From the NCBI RefSeq assembly GCF_000759835.1, contig NZ_BBNB01000009.1, forward strand, positions 248,001 to 312,000: a stretch of DNA of 64,000 bases, written 5' to 3'. Below, piece by piece: positions 1 to 10,543 of the stretch (position 1 is its first letter; each line of letters opens with the position of its first letter). A program made the position numbers and the translations under genes. The notes under the pieces were generated by a model. That model did no database searches. It had not been told where the DNA came from and saw only the letters and a program-made list of their open reading frames with translations. The DNA is from Citrobacter sedlakii NBRC 105722 (GTDB taxonomy: Bacteria > Pseudomonadota > Gammaproteobacteria > Enterobacterales > Enterobacteriaceae).

Positions 1-274
1 CCTCGACGCCCGTGCCTCCGGTGGTGTTTATCTGTAAAAACTCATCGCCGGAGGTGTAATAACGGAAAATTTGACTGCCTCCCCCCAGATCGATATGGCT
101 GACAGCCGCAACGGTATATTCTTCACCGGGCAGTTCCACCAAAAGCGACGCCTCCAGTAGGCGGAACGCCAGCGTATCCAGCGTAAACCCGGCATTGAGG
201 TGCAGTCCTAACGGTCCACGAACCGGCGCCTGTGGGGCAGACCTTCTCCACAGCCGTTGAAAGAACGACGTCAT
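1..274 (-). CDS. yjfK: YjfK, DUF2491 family protein (N-terminal part, cut by window edge)
   Basis: The reading frame starts with ATG at 274 on the minus strand and runs off the left edge, giving the first 91 residues. The start MTSFFQRLWR and the later GPLGLHLNAGFTLDTLAF and FRYYTSGDEFLQINTTGG segments match the YjfK proteins of enterobacteria as I remember them. The family is conserved but has no defined biochemical role. Its ATG overlaps the stop codon of the K+ channel gene (ATGA), so the two are probably translationally coupled. It is the fourth gene of the yjfI-yjfJ-channel-yjfK unit. The C-terminal part lies outside the window. Confidence 0.8.
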   Translation of the reverse strand, partial: MTSFFQRLWRRSAPQAPVRGPLGLHLNAGFTLDTLAFRLLEASLLVELPGEEYTVAAVSHIDLGGGSQIFRYYTSGDEFLQINTTGGTGVE

Positions 275-1341
275 CTCGCTTCTCCTATCTCTTGCCAGGC
301 GACATCGTCCGCCAGGATGCGGCTGTTGCCGACCAGGTGTAACCACATGCCACCGCGGACTTCGGTTGAAATCACCGGGTTTAGCTCCATGCCACGACCG
401 TTCTTGCAATGGCTGATACCGAGCACCGTCGCGTCATGATGAAGTTTCATATAGCGCATCAGCGCGCCATAGCGGAAAGGCGTAACCGCTTGCGGCACAG
501 GCAGGGCAAAGCCGGTGTCGCCGAGCATGGGATTCATAATGGAAGCCACCGACTGTGAGGAACCGGGATCCTGGATCGAACGGGACAACTGCTCCGCGGA
601 GAGATTGCGCACAATTTCTATTTGCGGACAGTGTGTTTCAAGCAGTCCGGCGTAACGTTCATCTTCCAGATACACCACGATATGGCTGTGCGGCGGAACA
701 AAGCCCGCCAGCGATAGCGCAGCGGTAAAGGTCTGCTCGTCTGTTCTGGCATAAATGATTACGCTCTGGCAGTGGCTCAGCCCCATCCGCTGATGTTCCT
801 GTGGGTCGTTAATATTACTGACGCGCAGGAAATCCACCCAGCGGTTGCCTGACAGCGGGTGTTGCATCTCGTCCCACTCACACAGCAAAACCCGTTCAAA
901 GGCGCGTCGGGTATCGTAAAGCAGAAGCGAGATCATCTTCTCCGTCTGATGGCCCCGCCAACCAATCACCAGCATATGTTTACGCAGATGTCGAAAATCG
1001 CCCATCCCGGTTAATCCTTTCGCTAACGTTCCTTGTACCTGCGCAATGACCTTTCCCATCAGCGCACCAAATAAGCCAACGCTTACCGGGATTTGCCAGA
1101 GGCCGGTAAACAAACGTCCTCCGGCGGTCTGCGGGCTTAAGTCACCAAAACCCAGCGTAGACCCCACCACCGAACAGTAGTAGATGAAGTCGCTCAGGCG
1201 ACCGACCAGCGCCGTTTCACCCAGCAGGGTCAGAACCAGATAACAAATCAGGTACTGACTGATAAACAAACCCAATAACGCAGGCCAGGTCACCCGGGAA
1301 AGGTGCCGCTGGCAGGCCCTGACAAGCCAGGTGAACAGCAT
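271..1341 (-). CDS. Predicted K+ channel with RCK/TrkA-N domain
   Basis: A 356-residue membrane protein. The first hydrophobic helix covers about residues 18-40. The pore helix and selectivity filter follow, with TLGFGD at residues 62-67, a variant of the K+ channel TxGYGD signature. A second helix lies near residues 78-96. From about residue 122 the protein is a soluble Rossmann-like RCK/TrkA-N domain (MLVIGWRGHQTEKM) of the kind that binds nucleotides or ions to gate the channel. It is probably a two-helix tetrameric K+ channel of the inner membrane. The start codon overlaps the stop of yjfJ (TAATG) and the stop overlaps the start of yjfK (ATGA). E. coli K-12 lacks this gene at this place as far as I recall, while Salmonella has it. 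Confidence 0.75.
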   Translation of the reverse strand: MLFTWLVRACQRHLSRVTWPALLGLFISQYLICYLVLTLLGETALVGRLSDFIYYCSVVGSTLGFGDLSPQTAGGRLFTGLWQIPVSVGLFGALMGKVIAQVQGTLAKGLTGMGDFRHLRKHMLVIGWRGHQTEKMISLLLYDTRRAFERVLLCEWDEMQHPLSGNRWVDFLRVSNINDPQEHQRMGLSHCQSVIIYARTDEQTFTAALSLAGFVPPHSHIVVYLEDERYAGLLETHCPQIEIVRNLSAEQLSRSIQDPGSSQSVASIMNPMLGDTGFALPVPQAVTPFRYGALMRYMKLHHDATVLGISHCKNGRGMELNPVISTEVRGGMWLHLVGNSRILADDVAWQEIGEAR

Positions 1342-2042
1342 TACTCACCTTTTTGCTGTTGCAGGCGCGCTAACACATCCTGAGCTGAACTTTTATTGCT
1401 GCCGCCGATGCCCACTTCAGCCAGCCGCTCGTCCAGATCGCGCCCATCCGCCACTTTTTCCAACTGCGCCGCCGCGTCCAGCCGTGCCTGACGTTCTGCC
1501 TGGCGCGTCTGGATGCGCTTGAGTGATTCTGCCGCTGTAGAGACGTTGGAGGAGGCGCCTACGGTAGAGGTGGTGACCGCCTGCTGCGCGCGCTGCATCG
1601 CCTCCGTCGCCTTTACGACTTCCAACTGCTGCTCAAATTGTGAAATGCGCTGACCGGTGGCTGTTACGGCTCTCTCTACGCCGTCCCGCGACGCTTCAAG
1701 GTTAGCAAGTACTTGCTCTTCTGCCGTAATGAGGTTTTCCAGGCGCGCTATTTCTTCTGCGACCTCATTGATTAACGCGGCGTCGACATTTTTATTCAGC
1801 GCTTCCAGCGCCCGCTTCTCGAGGCTGGCTTTACGCTCGCGCAAATCATAAAGTTTGTCGTTGCTGAGTTTCACCCGGGCGAGCAGTTCGACACGCGACT
1901 GATTCGCTTTATTAAGTTCAGTTTTAGCGTCGCGAATATGCTGCTCCAGCATTCTTACGCCCTGCGCTTCTTCAATTGAAGCTTCCGCCTGGGAGATCAC
2001 TGATTTACCCAGCGTAAATAAACTTTTTAAAATACCCATCAT
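1341..2042 (-). CDS. yjfJ: PspA/IM30 (Vipp1) family protein YjfJ
   Basis: A 233-residue, almost entirely helical protein rich in Glu, Lys, Arg, Gln and Ala. It starts MMGILKSLFTLGKSVISQAE, an amphipathic N-terminal helix followed by long coiled coils, as in PspA and Vipp1 proteins. That family forms oligomers that coat and protect the inner membrane. The gene sits between yjfI (14-nt gap) and a K+ channel gene that it overlaps by one base. This suggests the operon responds to membrane or ion stress, but that role is inferred. The length equals that of the E. coli protein. Confidence 0.85.
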   Translation of the reverse strand: MMGILKSLFTLGKSVISQAEASIEEAQGVRMLEQHIRDAKTELNKANQSRVELLARVKLSNDKLYDLRERKASLEKRALEALNKNVDAALINEVAEEIARLENLITAEEQVLANLEASRDGVERAVTATGQRISQFEQQLEVVKATEAMQRAQQAVTTSTVGASSNVSTAAESLKRIQTRQAERQARLDAAAQLEKVADGRDLDERLAEVGIGGSNKSSAQDVLARLQQQKGE

Positions 2043-2056
2043 TTTCTCCCTGATGA

Positions 2057-2458
2057 TTACTGCGCGTACTCTTCCGTGACTTCTGCGAGATCTAACGCAT
2101 TTTCGACCAGCGTGGTAATTTCGAGAACAACATCGTTCAACGAGGAATATAGCGATAGCGCGCCAAACACCACGTAGTACTCTTCATTCTGTATGCCCGA
2201 AATGCCAACCGATGAGAGCGGCAACATTTTCTGGTGACGGAGCAGGAAAAGATTAAATTCAGGCTGATTATGAATCGCCGTCACCGGACAGACTCGTGTT
2301 TCAATAATTATCTGTCGTGAGGTAAATAACACCGAGAGCAGCAGGTCGCCATAATCATTCATTTTAATGATTAAGGCATTTTCATTATTTGTGATTTCTA
2401 TATTTAAAGCGACATTATTCTGTAGCGCATCAGCAAGCGCCAGCGGAGTCCATGGCAT
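2057..2458 (-). CDS. yjfI: YjfI, DUF2170 family protein
   Basis: A 133-residue soluble protein starting MPWTPLALADALQ, with no signal peptide and no membrane helix. Its length and neighbours match YjfI of E. coli, a DUF2170 member of unknown biochemical function. DUF2170 genes commonly stand next to PspA-family genes, as here with yjfJ. It is the first gene of the yjfI-yjfJ-channel-yjfK unit, which is separated from the upstream rlmB gene by a strong terminator, so it should have its own promoter in 2459-2515. I could not pick that promoter with confidence. Confidence 0.8.
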   Translation of the reverse strand: MPWTPLALADALQNNVALNIEITNNENALIIKMNDYGDLLLSVLFTSRQIIIETRVCPVTAIHNQPEFNLFLLRHQKMLPLSSVGISGIQNEEYYVVFGALSLYSSLNDVVLEITTLVENALDLAEVTEEYAQ

Positions 2459-2512
2459 ATAACATTTCCCATTGAGTCATAATCCATTTTAGTCGGTTAT
2501 AGTAATCGCAAT

Positions 2513-2548
2513 AAATAAAAAAAAGCCATCCGAAAACGGATGGCTTTT
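2513..2548 (-). terminator. Intrinsic terminator after rlmB
   Basis: Read on the minus strand, the stem AAAGCCATCC / GGATGGCTTT encloses a short TTTTC loop and is followed by an unbroken run of T. It begins 15 nt after the rlmB stop and ends the nsrR-rnr-rlmB unit. Confidence 0.9.
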
Positions 2549-2562
2549 ACTTAAAAAGAGAT

Positions 2563-3294
2563 TTAGCTGCGCTGACGCACAGCTTCGAAAAGGCAAATCC
2601 CAGTCGCCACGGAGACGTTCAGCGATGACACGCTGCCTGCCATTGGAATGCTGATAAGTTCGTCGCAGTGCTCACGGGTCAGACGGCGCATACCTTCACC
2701 TTCCGCGCCCATCACCAACGCCATGCGGCCGGTCATTTTGCTCTGGTAAAGCGTATGGTCGGCCTCACCTGCCGTTCCCACAATCCAGATGTTCTCTTCC
2801 TGCAGCATACGCATGGTACGCGCCAGGTTAGTGACGCGGATTAACGGAACGCTTTCGGCAGCGCCACAGGCGACTTTTTTCGCCGTCGCGTTCAGTTGCG
2901 CCGAGCGATCCTTCGGCACAATCACCGCATGTACGCCAGCGGCGTCTGCGCTACGCAGACAGGCGCCGAGGTTGTGTGGATCGGTGACGCCGTCAAGGAT
3001 CAGCAGGAACGGTTGATCGTGTGAAGCGATCAAATCCGGCAGATCGTTCTCCTGATACTGACGCCCCGGCTTCACCCGGGCGATAATCCCCTGATGTACC
3101 GCACCCTCGCTTTTTTCATCCAGAAACTGGCGGTTCGCCACCTGGATGACCACGCCCTGCGCTTCCAGCGCGTGGATCAGCGGCAACAGACGCTTATCTT
3201 CACGACCTTTAAGAATAAAGACATCCTGAAAACGCTCAGGAGCACGCTCAAGCAGGGCCTGCACCGCATGGATGCCGTAAATCATTTCACTCAT
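2563..3294 (-). CDS. rlmB: 23S rRNA (guanosine-2'-O-)-methyltransferase RlmB
   Basis: A 243-residue SpoU/TrmH-family (SPOUT) methyltransferase. RlmB methylates the 2'-O of G2251 in the peptidyl-transferase P loop of 23S rRNA using S-adenosylmethionine. The three SPOUT motifs are visible: [31 protein letters not shown] and [18 protein letters not shown] chose ATG at 3294 ([11 protein letters not shown]) because it matches the known E. coli start; an ATG four codons upstream at 3306 is also in frame. The gene lies 64 nt downstream of rnr in the nsrR-rnr-rlmB unit and is followed by a strong terminator. Confidence 0.93.
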   Translation of the reverse strand: MSEMIYGIHAVQALLERAPERFQDVFILKGREDKRLLPLIHALEAQGVVIQVANRQFLDEKSEGAVHQGIIARVKPGRQYQENDLPDLIASHDQPFLLILDGVTDPHNLGACLRSADAAGVHAVIVPKDRSAQLNATAKKVACGAAESVPLIRVTNLARTMRMLQEENIWIVGTAGEADHTLYQSKMTGRMALVMGAEGEGMRRLTREHCDELISIPMAGSVSSLNVSVATGICLFEAVRQRS

Positions 3295-3358
3295 GAAAGT
3301 ACTCATTAAGGTTGTTTTCGCCGGGTCAGGTTAGCGGCCCGGCGGCAGTTTTTCGCAA

Positions 3359-5806
3359 TTATTCGGCGGCGTTTTTCTTCGCCGCGCGTTTAGCTTTAGT
3401 AGCGGCGGCGATTTTCAGCGTTTTTGCCGAAGGCTTTTTCGCTTTTTTATCGCCTTTTTTCGCCGTTGACGGCCTGGCCTTCGTCTTCTTCTCACCGCGG
3501 AATGCGCTGTCTGGCTCAAAGTTCACTTTTTTGCCGACCTGCCGACGACGGCTGGTTTTTTTCCCGGCATCGCCTTTCTTCGCTTTCTCACGCGCTGTCT
3601 TGCCAACGTTGCGCGGCGCGCGTTCGCTGGAGATCAGGCTAAAGTCGATCTTACGCTCATCCATATTGACCGCTTCGACGCGCACTTCCACGCGATCGCC
3701 CAGACGGTAGGTCTGGCCGCTGGATTCGCCGGTCAGACGCTGCCCGACCTGATCGTAACGATAGTAGTCGTTTTCCAGCGAGGAGACGTGTACCAGACCA
3801 TCAATAAACAGTTCATCCAGACGCACAAAGAAGCCAAAGCCGGTGACGCTGGCAATCACGCCTTTAAAGACGTTACCCACCTGATCGAGCATAAAGTCGC
3901 ACTTCAGCCAGTCGGCCACGTCGCGCGTCGCTTCGTCGGCGCGGCGTTCAGCCATCGAACAATGCTGGCCCAACTGGAGCATCTCTTCCATCGAATAATG
4001 GTAGCCGCCGGTTTCGGTGGTGTTACCTTTATGCCCCTGCTCTTTCGCCAACAGATATTTGATGGCGCGGTGCAGCGAGAGATCCGGATAACGGCGGATC
4101 GGCGAGGTAAAGTGAGCATAAGATTGCAGCGCCAGACCAAAGTGACCACGGTTTTCCGGATCGTAGATCGCCTGTTTCATTGAACGCAGCAGCATGGTTT
4201 GCAGCATTTCCGCGTCCGGACGATCGGCAACGGATTCCAGCAGTTCCGCATAGTCGCGCGGTTCAGGTTTGTTTCCGCCCGGCAGTTCGAGTCCCAACTC
4301 CGCCAACACGGAACGGAAAGAGGTGATCGCCTCTGTGGTTGGCTTGTCGTGGATGCGGAACAGCGCAGGCTCTTTGGCTTTCTCAACGAACCGCGCCGCA
4401 GAGATGTTCGCCAGAATCATGCACTCTTCAATCAGCTTATGGGCGTCGTTACGCTGGGTTTGCTCGATTCGTTCAATACGACGTTCAGCGTTAAAAATAA
4501 ACTTCGCTTCTTCGCTTTCAAACGAGATACCGCCACGTTCTTCACGCGCTTTCTCCAGCACCTTGTACAGATTGTGCAGTTCTTCGATATGCTTCACCAA
4601 CGGTGCGTACTGCTCGCGCAGGTCCTGATCGCCTTGCAGCATATGCCAGACCTTGGTGTAGGTCAGACGCGCATGAGAGCTCATCACCGCTTCGTAGAAT
4701 TTGTAACCGGTCAGACGGCCTTTATTCGAGATGGTCATTTCGCAGACCATGCACAGGCGGTCCACCTGCGGGTTCAAAGAACACAGGCCGTTGGAAAGCA
4801 CTTCCGGCAGCATTGGCACAACCTGCGACGGGAAGTAAACGGAGGTGCCGCGGTTGCGCGCTTCCTGGTCGAGCGGCGTTGGCGGACGCACGTAATAGCT
4901 CACGTCGGCAATCGCCACCCACAAACGCCAGCCGCCGCCGCGTTTCTTCTCGCAATAAACCGCATCATCAAAATCGCGGGCATCTTCGCCATCAATGGTC
5001 ACCAGCGGCAGAGAACGCAGGTCAACGCGCCCTGCTTTCGCCGCTTCCGGAACCTCTTCTTTCAGCCCGGCAACCTGCTTTTCGACTGCCTGTGGCCAGA
5101 TATAGGGGATTTCATGGGTGCGCAGCGCCATATCAACCGCCATGCCGGTGCCCATGTTGTCGCCCAGCACTTCGACGATTTTACCCACCGCTTTGGTGCG
5201 ACGCGTCGGACGCTGAGTGAGTTCAACCACCACCACAAAGCCCATACGCGCGCCCATGATCTCTTCCGGCGGAATAAGGATGTCAAAACTCAGGCGGCTG
5301 TCGTCAGGGACGACAAAACCCACGCCCGCTTCGGTAAAGTAGCGGCCCACAATTTGGCTGGTTTTCGGCACCAGCACGCGCACGATACGCGCTTCACGGC
5401 GGCCTTTACGATCCGCGCCCAGCGGCTGCGCCAGCACCTGATCGCCATGAATGCAGGTTTTCATCTGCTCGCTGGAGAGGTACAGATCGTCTTTACGCCC
5501 TTCGACGCGCAGAAAGCCGTAACCATCACGGTGGCCGATAACGGTACCTTTCAACAGGTCAAGACGTTCCGGCAGCGCATAGCACTGGCGGCGGGTGAAG
5601 ACCAACTGGCCGTCACGCTCCATTGCGCGAAGGCGACGACGCAGGGCTTCCTGCTGCTCTTCGCCTTCAATATTCAGTTCTGCGGCCAGCTCGTCACGGT
5701 TGGCCGGTTTTTCACGTTTTGTTAAGTGTTCGAGGATAAATTCCCGGCTCGGGATAGGGTTCGCGTACTTTTCAGCTTCGCGTTCCTGGAAAGGATCTTG
5801 TGACAT
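3359..5806 (-). CDS. rnr: Exoribonuclease R
   Basis: An 815-residue 3'-to-5' exoribonuclease of the RNB family that degrades structured RNA, takes part in tmRNA-linked decay of defective mRNAs and is cold-induced in relatives. Domain order: N-terminal winged helix (about 20-90), cold-shock domains (about 85-230), RNB catalytic core with the Asp cluster in [15 protein letters not shown], an S1 domain (about 640-725; [12 protein letters not shown]), and a Lys/Ala-rich basic tail of about 80 residues. The start at 5806 ([10 protein letters not shown]) has an AGGAACC ribosome site; a frame-open stretch above it lacks support. It follows nsrR by 38 nt in the same unit. Confidence 0.95.
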   Translation of the reverse strand: MSQDPFQEREAEKYANPIPSREFILEHLTKREKPANRDELAAELNIEGEEQQEALRRRLRAMERDGQLVFTRRQCYALPERLDLLKGTVIGHRDGYGFLRVEGRKDDLYLSSEQMKTCIHGDQVLAQPLGADRKGRREARIVRVLVPKTSQIVGRYFTEAGVGFVVPDDSRLSFDILIPPEEIMGARMGFVVVVELTQRPTRRTKAVGKIVEVLGDNMGTGMAVDMALRTHEIPYIWPQAVEKQVAGLKEEVPEAAKAGRVDLRSLPLVTIDGEDARDFDDAVYCEKKRGGGWRLWVAIADVSYYVRPPTPLDQEARNRGTSVYFPSQVVPMLPEVLSNGLCSLNPQVDRLCMVCEMTISNKGRLTGYKFYEAVMSSHARLTYTKVWHMLQGDQDLREQYAPLVKHIEELHNLYKVLEKAREERGGISFESEEAKFIFNAERRIERIEQTQRNDAHKLIEECMILANISAARFVEKAKEPALFRIHDKPTTEAITSFRSVLAELGLELPGGNKPEPRDYAELLESVADRPDAEMLQTMLLRSMKQAIYDPENRGHFGLALQSYAHFTSPIRRYPDLSLHRAIKYLLAKEQGHKGNTTETGGYHYSMEEMLQLGQHCSMAERRADEATRDVADWLKCDFMLDQVGNVFKGVIASVTGFGFFVRLDELFIDGLVHVSSLENDYYRYDQVGQRLTGESSGQTYRLGDRVEVRVEAVNMDERKIDFSLISSERAPRNVGKTAREKAKKGDAGKKTSRRRQVGKKVNFEPDSAFRGEKKTKARPSTAKKGDKKAKKPSAKTLKIAAATKAKRAAKKNAAE

Positions 5807-5844
5807 TGAGGTTCCTCCATTGTCAGCTCCGGTGGAGATTTTCG

Positions 5845-6270
5845 TCACTCCACCAGCAATAATTTATAAAGCGGTTGATTTTCTTCAACCAAATCGGCAA
5901 GCGTGTAGTTGTCCAGTTCCGTCAGAAAACATTGCACGGCCTTAGAAAGCGCCTGTTTGAGTCGACAGGCAGGGGTGATATGGCAAAACTCGCTGCTACA
6001 GTTCACCAGCGACAACGGTTCGAGTTCACGCACGACGTCGCCGATACGGATAGTATTCGCGGCTTTGCCCAGGCGTATCCCGCCGTTTTTTCCCCGGATA
6101 GCAGTAATGAAGCCCGCCCGGCTAAGTTGATTGATTATTTTGACCATATGATTACGGGACACGCCGTAGACTTCTGTCACCTCAGAAATACTGGTCATGC
6201 GTCCTTCCGGTAGCGACGCCATATAGATTAGCGCACGTAATCCGTAATCGGTGAAACTCGTTAACTGCAC
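5845..6270 (-). CDS. nsrR: Nitric-oxide-sensing transcriptional repressor NsrR
   Basis: A 141-residue Rrf2-family repressor with an N-terminal winged helix (about 1-60) and three cysteines, C91, C96 and C102 ([12 protein letters not shown]), that ligate a [2Fe-2S] cluster in this family. Nitric oxide destroys the cluster and relieves repression of hmp, ytfE, hcp-hcr and other genes. It is the first gene of the nsrR-rnr-rlmB unit. The gap to purA (6271-6472) contains REP sequences and must hold its promoter. The start [16 protein letters not shown] is the usual one. Confidence 0.93.
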   Translation of the reverse strand: MQLTSFTDYGLRALIYMASLPEGRMTSISEVTEVYGVSRNHMVKIINQLSRAGFITAIRGKNGGIRLGKAANTIRIGDVVRELEPLSLVNCSSEFCHITPACRLKQALSKAVQCFLTELDNYTLADLVEENQPLYKLLLVE

Positions 6271-6394
6271 ATCAACCTCAAGGAAAAGGGGAAAACGGGA
6301 TACAACTCATTTATTGATGATAAACCAGCCACTCGCCAGGTCGCTAATTTATTTCAGTTTGGGAAGGAAAAAAGCGAGGATATTGCATTGTACA

Positions 6395-6462
6395 TAGCCG
6401 GATGGCGGCGAAAATGCCTTATCCGGCTTACAAGGCCCGGTCAGCAAAGCGCTACCGGGCAT
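6395..6462. repeat. REP/BIME element between purA and nsrR
   Basis: Two imperfect REP-type palindromes stand head to head: GCCGGATGGCGGCG...GCCTTATCCGGC, then GCCCGGTCAGCAAAGCGCTACCGGGC. Such elements sit at the 3' ends of genes in Enterobacteriaceae, stabilise mRNA ends and bind gyrase. It begins 11 nt after the purA stop. Confidence 0.8.
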
Positions 6463-6472
6463 TATACCTTAA

Positions 6473-7774
<1,302 letters not shown>

Positions 7775-7776
7775 TC

Positions 7777-7823
7777 AAAATCACCGTTTGCTTAAAAATG
7801 GATTCTACCATCGCTTTTTCAGA
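7777..7823 (-). promoter_or_regulatory. purA promoter with PurR-like box
   Basis: On the minus strand TAGAAT (7802-7807) is a good -10 hexamer. Just downstream, AAGCAAACGGTGATTTT (7777-7793) resembles the PurR operator (GCAAACGNTT core) and would lie in the early transcribed region, directly before the ATG at 7771. Repression by PurR with hypoxanthine or guanine is known for purA in E. coli. The -35 element is weak and I do not fix it. Confidence 0.55.
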
Positions 7824-7833
7824 TATACAGCAC

Positions 7834-7849
7834 TTTTTGCATGCAAAAA
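7834..7849. repeat. 16-bp perfect palindrome upstream of purA
   Basis: TTTTTGCATGCAAAAA is a perfect inverted repeat in the gap between yjeT and purA, 27 nt upstream of the purA -10. It could be an operator or a weak hairpin after yjeT. It lacks the central CG of PurR sites. Confidence 0.5.
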
Positions 7850-7874
7850 TCAGCTAAATTCGCCGCTTTTTTGA

Positions 7875-8072
7875 TCAGCCAATCGTTTTCCTCAACATGT
7901 AGTAGACCACAACGCCCGCAACCACAAGTCCGCCGCCAAAACGACGTAACGTATTTTCCGGCAGTTGCGTCATTGCGGAAATCATCTTCTTCCACGCGCG
8001 CGGATAGAGCATCGGGCCTAAACCTTCCAGCACCAACACCAGGGCAAGCGCCAGCCAGATTGTTTCGTTCAT
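7875..8072 (-). CDS. yjeT: Small inner-membrane protein YjeT (DUF2065)
   Basis: A 65-residue protein with two hydrophobic segments (about 4-22 and 45-60) separated by a basic loop, ending RKTIG. It matches YjeT of E. coli in length and sequence and belongs to DUF2065, whose biochemical role is unknown. It lies 71 nt downstream of hflC, past a clear hairpin terminator. In many gammaproteobacteria it follows hflKC, so a link with that membrane complex is plausible but unproven. Confidence 0.88.
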   Translation of the reverse strand: MNETIWLALALVLVLEGLGPMLYPRAWKKMISAMTQLPENTLRRFGGGLVVAGVVVYYMLRKTIG

Positions 8073-8084
8073 TTCTGCTCCTTA

Positions 8085-8122
8085 TAAAAGAAAACCACCG
8101 CTTCCGGAGAGAGCGGTGGTTT
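8085..8122 (-). terminator. Terminator between hflC and yjeT
   Basis: On the minus strand the stem AACCACCGCT / AGCGGTGGTT has a CTCTCCGGA loop and is followed by TTCTTTTAT. It ends most transcription from hflX-hflK-hflC; some read-through into yjeT is likely. Confidence 0.85.
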
Positions 8123-8143
8123 GAAAACTCAAACGCGTTGAGT

Positions 8144-9148
8144 TTATCGCGTTGCGGTATTCGGTGTCTTCATGTAGCGGAAGAAATCGCTGTCCGGGCT
8201 CATGACCATGACGTCCTGATTTCCTTCGAAGCTCTTCTCGTAAGCGCGCAGGCTACGAATAAAGGCATAGAAGTCAGGATCCTGGCTGAACGCGTCGGCA
8301 AACAGTTTCGCCGCTTCGGCGTCGCCTTCACCGCGCAGGATACGCCCCTGACGCTCAGCTTCCGCCAGCGTTTTGGTCACTTCGTAATCGGCAGCCGCGC
8401 GCAATTTTTCCGCTTCTTCCTGACCCTGTGAACGATGACGACGGGCGACCGCTTCACGTTCAGCGCGCATACGGTTGTAGATCGCTTCGGACACTTCGGT
8501 CGGCAGGTTGATCTGCTTGATACGCACGTCCACCACTTCGATACCTAACGCAGCCATACTGTTCGGGTTGATCACCGGCACATTGCCGTTGGTTTCAGCC
8601 TGAACGCGCTCTGCGGCTTCAGCAATGGCGTTATCCGCCGCTGGAGTCGCCACTTCGTCTTCCGTTCCCGCAGAACCGGAGTTCAGCGCGTCACGGACTT
8701 CCAGAGTCAGACGACCACGGGAATCGGTCACGATGTCTTTCACATCCAGACGACCAATCTCAGAACGCAGACGGTCAGAGAACTTACGTTTCAACAGCAC
8801 TTCCGCCTGCGACACATCGCCGCCGCCCGTTGCCAGGAAGTAACGGCTGAAGTCGCTGATACGCCATTTGATGTATGAGTCGACGATCAGGTCTTTTTTC
8901 TCTTTCGTGACGAAACGATCGGCCTGGTTATCCATCGTCTGGATACGCGCGTCCAGCATTTTCACCGACTGAATAAACGGCACCTTGAAGTGCAGCCCCG
9001 GTTCATAGATCAACGGTTTCTTATCGTCATCACGCACGACGCTGCTGAACTGGAACTTAATGCCACGCTCGCCTTCTTTCACTACAAAGACTGAGGTATA
9101 GAGCACTACCAGCACGATGATGACAATCGCAATAACTGACTTACGCAT
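8144..9148 (-). CDS. hflC: HflC, regulator of FtsH protease
   Basis: A 334-residue SPFH/prohibitin-family membrane protein. It has a single N-terminal membrane helix (about 5-22) followed by the periplasmic SPFH domain and a long coiled coil (about 200-290, rich in Glu, Ala and Arg). HflC pairs with HflK to form a large cage around the FtsH protease in the inner membrane and modulates degradation of membrane proteins and lambda CII. The start MRKSVIAIVI is standard. Its ATG lies 2 nt after the hflK stop, so the two are co-translated. Confidence 0.95.
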   Translation of the reverse strand: MRKSVIAIVIIVLVVLYTSVFVVKEGERGIKFQFSSVVRDDDKKPLIYEPGLHFKVPFIQSVKMLDARIQTMDNQADRFVTKEKKDLIVDSYIKWRISDFSRYFLATGGGDVSQAEVLLKRKFSDRLRSEIGRLDVKDIVTDSRGRLTLEVRDALNSGSAGTEDEVATPAADNAIAEAAERVQAETNGNVPVINPNSMAALGIEVVDVRIKQINLPTEVSEAIYNRMRAEREAVARRHRSQGQEEAEKLRAAADYEVTKTLAEAERQGRILRGEGDAEAAKLFADAFSQDPDFYAFIRSLRAYEKSFEGNQDVMVMSPDSDFFRYMKTPNTATR

Positions 9149-9150
9149 CG

Positions 9151-10407
9151 TTATTCCCCCTGACGCTGGTAGTCGTTACGCTGCGCGTTAGCGCGGCGTT
9201 GGTCCATAATATCGCCCTGACTGGTGGACGAGGTGTTGCTTGCTCCGCTACTGCTGGAAGATGACGTAGTCGGCAAGCGCAGCAGGTCGGAACCGCTGTC
9301 GCGTTTTGTTGCCGGCGCGTTGCCGCCTTTCAGCATCTGATCCAACGGCAGTACCATCAGGTTACCGCCCTTGTCGTTGACCAGCACTTTACGGGTATGG
9401 CTCAACACTTTTTCCATCGTCTCGATATACAGACGCTCGCGAGTGATCTCAGGGGCGGCTTTATATTCCGGCAGGATTTTCGCGAAGCGCGCCACTTCAC
9501 CCTGGGCTTCCAGAATGGTTTGCGTTTTGTAAGCGCGCGCTTCTTCAAGAATACGCTGTGCCTGACCGTTCGCACGCGGCTGAACTTCGTTGGTGTACGC
9601 TTCCGCTTCACGGATGTATTGCTGTTCGTTTTCACGTGCGGCAATGGCGTCATCAAACGCGGCTTTCACCTCTTCCGGCGGACGAGCAGCCTGGAAGTTG
9701 ACGTCCAGCAGGGTAATCCCCATGTTGTACGGACGGATCGTCTCTTCCAGTTCACGCTGGGTGTCGCTACGAATAACGGTACGCCCTTCGGTCAGAATAC
9801 GGTCCATGGTGTATTTACCGATAACGCCGCGCAGGGCGCTGTCGGTCGCCTGACGTAGACTGTCGTCGGCGCTGGTCACGCTAAACAGGTATTTTTGCGG
9901 ATCGGTGATGCGGTACTGAACGTTCATCTCGACGCGCACGACGTTTTCGTCAGAGGTCAGCATCACACCGGACGCCGCCAGTTCGCGAACCGCTTCCACG
10001 TTCACCGGCGTCACCTCATCGATAAACGTCGGTTTCCAGTTCAGACCCGGCTCAACCAGATGACTGAATTTACCGAAGCGCGTAACAACGCCGCGTTCAG
10101 CTTCTTTAATGGTGTAGAAACCGCTTGCCGCCCAGATAATGACGATAGCTGCCGCCGCGATGGTGACGACACGTCCGCCCAGATGCGGGCGAGGGCCTTG
10201 CGATGAGCTTCCGCCGCCAGAGCCGGTACCTTTACCGCCACCCAGTCCACCGAGCTTTTTGCTCAGCTTACGGAAGATATCATCAAGATCAGGTGGCCCC
10301 TGCTCGCGACCACCTTTGTTTCCATTTCCCTCAGAGTTGCCGCCTGGTTTGCTGCTTCCCCACGGGTCGCGGTCTTGTCCGTTATTACCGGGCTGATTCC
10401 ACGCCAT
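9151..10407 (-). CDS. hflK: HflK, regulator of FtsH protease
   Basis: A 418-residue SPFH/prohibitin-family protein. The N-terminal 75 residues are Gly, Asn and Ser rich. A membrane helix (about 80-98) follows, then the SPFH domain and a coiled coil. The tail (about 375-400) is Ser/Thr rich. It forms the HflKC complex with HflC around FtsH. The gene is 136 nt downstream of hflX and directly upstream of hflC. The E. coli homologue has the same layout and nearly the same length. Confidence 0.95.
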   Translation of the reverse strand: MAWNQPGNNGQDRDPWGSSKPGGNSEGNGNKGGREQGPPDLDDIFRKLSKKLGGLGGGKGTGSGGGSSSQGPRPHLGGRVVTIAAAAIVIIWAASGFYTIKEAERGVVTRFGKFSHLVEPGLNWKPTFIDEVTPVNVEAVRELAASGVMLTSDENVVRVEMNVQYRITDPQKYLFSVTSADDSLRQATDSALRGVIGKYTMDRILTEGRTVIRSDTQRELEETIRPYNMGITLLDVNFQAARPPEEVKAAFDDAIAARENEQQYIREAEAYTNEVQPRANGQAQRILEEARAYKTQTILEAQGEVARFAKILPEYKAAPEITRERLYIETMEKVLSHTRKVLVNDKGGNLMVLPLDQMLKGGNAPATKRDSGSDLLRLPTTSSSSSSGASNTSSTSQGDIMDQRRANAQRNDYQRQGE

Positions 10408-10543
10408 GTTTGTGCTCCATATTTGTTATGCGGTGATATACCCACTGTGTTCCAGGTGATGACAACGTCGCACCAGGTGGCTTGTCGTATAACCCGAAAT
10501 GCTCAGAGTATTGGGCAAAAATCCTCAGGCCCTTTCCTCCCGG

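Noticed and set aside
4199..5725. 508-codon open frame on the plus strand
   Set aside because: It is fully antisense to rnr, which is unmistakable. The translation is rich in His, Arg and Gln, typical of a shadow frame in a GC-rich gene.
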